Of a DNA stretch of 64,000 bases, positions 63,013 through 64,000 are shown piece after piece. The position numbers were made by a program, and so were the translations under genes. How positions within the stretch are numbered: the stretch's first letter is position 1; the number at the start of each line of letters is the position of its first letter. Origin of the DNA: Thermodesulfobacteriota bacterium (lineage in GTDB: Bacteria > Desulfobacterota_D > UBA1144 > Nemesobacterales > UBA2774); the NCBI GenBank assembly GCA_040754335.1, contig JBFMCV010000001.1:248001-312000 (forward strand), written 5' to 3'. The notes beneath the pieces are model-generated. The model searched no databases and was not told where the DNA came from. It saw only the letters and a program-made list of their open reading frames with translations.

Positions 63013-63042
63013 TGGAGCCGGCGAGAGGGTTCGAACCTTCGG
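63013..63042 (-). other. tRNA 3'-end remnant, possible attachment site
   Basis: On the minus strand the piece CCGAAGGTTCGAACCCTCTC, followed by GCCGGCTCCA, looks like a T-arm, acceptor and CCA end. No D-arm, anticodon arm or matching 5' acceptor is present. Such 3' remnants are typical attachment sites left by integrases. No second copy is in the window. Confidence 0.45.
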
Positions 63043-63104
63043 CCCGCTCATTACGACGGCTGCAATAAGAGAGAATAGATTTATTTCCGGAACCTGTTTG
63101 TAAC

Positions 63105-63899
63105 TCAGTCCACCATGAGCATGCCGCCGTTTACATGTATCGTCTGGCCGGTGATGAATGTGCTCGCATCTGAGGCCAGAAACACAGTCGTCCCGGCCAA
63201 GTCTTCAGCCATGCCCATGCGTCCCATTGGGATGTATTTTACGAATTGGTACAGCAGATCCCGGTGGTCTGCGTGCATAGGCGTGTCGACCGCTCCCGGG
63301 GCGATGTTGTTAACGCGAACTCCTTTGGGAGCCACGTCCTGGGCCGCAGCCCTGGTCAAGGTCTGAAGGGCCGCTTTCGAAGAGCAATAGTCCACACCTC
63401 CGCCGTCCTGGTTGAAAACCGAAGCCCGGGACGACCACGAGCTCCCGATATTAATTACGCTGCCCCGCCCGGCTTTCACCATCTCTTTAAGTACCGCCTT
63501 CATTATCCTCATCGGGGCCCGGACGTTTACCGAGTAAATATCATCCCAGGTCTTGTCGTCGACCGTGAGCATATCGGCGAAAGTCATGAACCCTGCGTTA
63601 TTGATAAGCACGTCGATCCTGCGGCTCATATCCATAGCTGCGTTTACGATCAACTCAGGCGCGTCCTCAGCCGTCACGTCCGTAACGACAGTTCTTGCTT
63701 TGCGCCCTGTCGCGCGTACCGTATCCGCTGCAGCATCGAGATCGCCGGGACTCCTGCCCACAAGGACGAGGTCACTCCCCTGATAAGCGAGCGCCTGGGA
63801 TAAAGTCAGGCCTATCCCCTTTCCTGCGCCTGTAACTATGCTGCAGTAACCGTTCAAGTCGAATAGATTCTTAGAAACGTCCGGTACGGGAAGGGCCAT
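63105..63899 (-). CDS. Short-chain dehydrogenase/reductase
   Basis: 264 aa classical SDR. Cofactor loop TGAGKGIG (23-30), NNAG (100-103), Ser of INIGSSWSS and Y171-K175 in YCSSK. The C-terminal GMAEDLAGTTVFLASDASTFITGQTIHVNGG block is typical. It oxidises or reduces an alcohol or ketone with NAD(P)H; the substrate is unknown (gluconate-5-dehydrogenase/FabG-like). Confidence 0.88.
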   Translation of the reverse strand: MALPVPDVSKNLFDLNGYCSIVTGAGKGIGLTLSQALAYQGSDLVLVGRSPGDLDAAADTVRATGRKARTVVTDVTAEDAPELIVNAAMDMSRRIDVLINNAGFMTFADMLTVDDKTWDDIYSVNVRAPMRIMKAVLKEMVKAGRGSVINIGSSWSSRASVFNQDGGGVDYCSSKAALQTLTRAAAQDVAPKGVRVNNIAPGAVDTPMHADHRDLLYQFVKYIPMGRMGMAEDLAGTTVFLASDASTFITGQTIHVNGGMLMVD

Positions 63900-64000
63900 T
63901 ATTGTATCCCCCTTGAAACGAATTGCGCATATGCAATTCGTAATTGGATTTTAGCGTTACATTATACAAGACTAAAATGAAATTTTTTCAAATTCTTGCT

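Noticed and set aside
1-64000. CRISPR arrays, toxin-antitoxin pairs, restriction-modification or other known defence systems
   Set aside because: No regularly spaced repeats and no cas, methylase-endonuclease or toxin-like genes were seen on either strand.

Overview
The window reads as chromosomal DNA of a free-living Gram-negative (diderm) bacterium. Evidence for an outer membrane is strong: a complete TonB-ExbB-ExbD set, two TonB-dependent receptors, many lipoprotein signal peptides, a periplasmic murein endopeptidase (MepA) and a PBP4-type carboxypeptidase. The SRP RNA is of the short bacterial type. Shine-Dalgarno sites (GGAGG) are strong and common. The gene mix (PQQ-type dehydrogenase, multihaem cytochrome, cytochrome c, acyl-CoA ligase, Ycf46-like AAA ATPase, IPTL-CTERM protein) suggests a respiratory heterotroph from an environmental lineage, perhaps near the former Deltaproteobacteria or a candidate phylum such as Dadabacteria. 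That placement is a guess and was not tested.

Layout. 1-7 kb: an FkbM-type methyltransferase, a bicupin of the oxalate decarboxylase family, an MTA/SAH nucleosidase, and a six-haem lipoprotein that starts with a cytochrome P460 domain and lies between two small Cys-rich lipoproteins. 7-15 kb: VanZ-like protein, MepA, an ArsR-SRPBCC operon with twin operators around a consensus promoter, a DUF899 pair, DacB, an HdeD-like membrane protein and a palindromic MITE-like element. 15-25 kb: Ycf46-like AAA protein, PQQ-type dehydrogenase, acyl-CoA ligase, RarA, exported proteins, glyoxalase I, an SGNH hydrolase and a MaoC-type hydratase. 25-28 kb: the conserved information-processing block tRNA-Ser(GGA) - SRP RNA - dnaX - ybaB - recR on the minus strand.

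28-42 kb: cytochrome c, an enoyl-CoA hydratase-like protein, a Nudix hydrolase, a GT2 glycosyltransferase, a wrecked IS1380-type transposase, then a minus-strand housekeeping run (LOG-like protein, LysM/M23 lipoprotein, apt, a lipid-kinase homologue, aroB, trmB). A GT4 gene follows, bracketed by a 30-bp near-perfect repeat that belongs to a deazaflavin-oxidoreductase gene. 42-51 kb: an iron island with two siderophore receptors, a PepSY reductase-like protein and a receptor remnant, converging on tonB-exbD-exbB. Both ends carry Fur-box-like sequences placed on promoters.

51-54 kb: a dense run of very small stress-type proteins (ChaB, two DUF1328, CsbD, iron-permease family, BON lipoprotein, DUF3096) with three sigma-54-type -24/-12 sites. 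54-63 kb: a minus-strand surface-glycan cluster (two GT2, GT4, flippase, alkaline-phosphatase-superfamily enzyme, HTTM-like membrane protein, Gfo/Idh/MocA oxidoreductase). It is followed by a tRNA 3'-end remnant and an SDR gene. No CRISPR array, rRNA, prophage or recognisable defence system was seen. The most interesting signals are the P460-multihaem fusion, the sigma-54-type small-protein cluster, the apparently leaderless ArsR unit with twin operators, and the repeat-bracketed GT4 gene.
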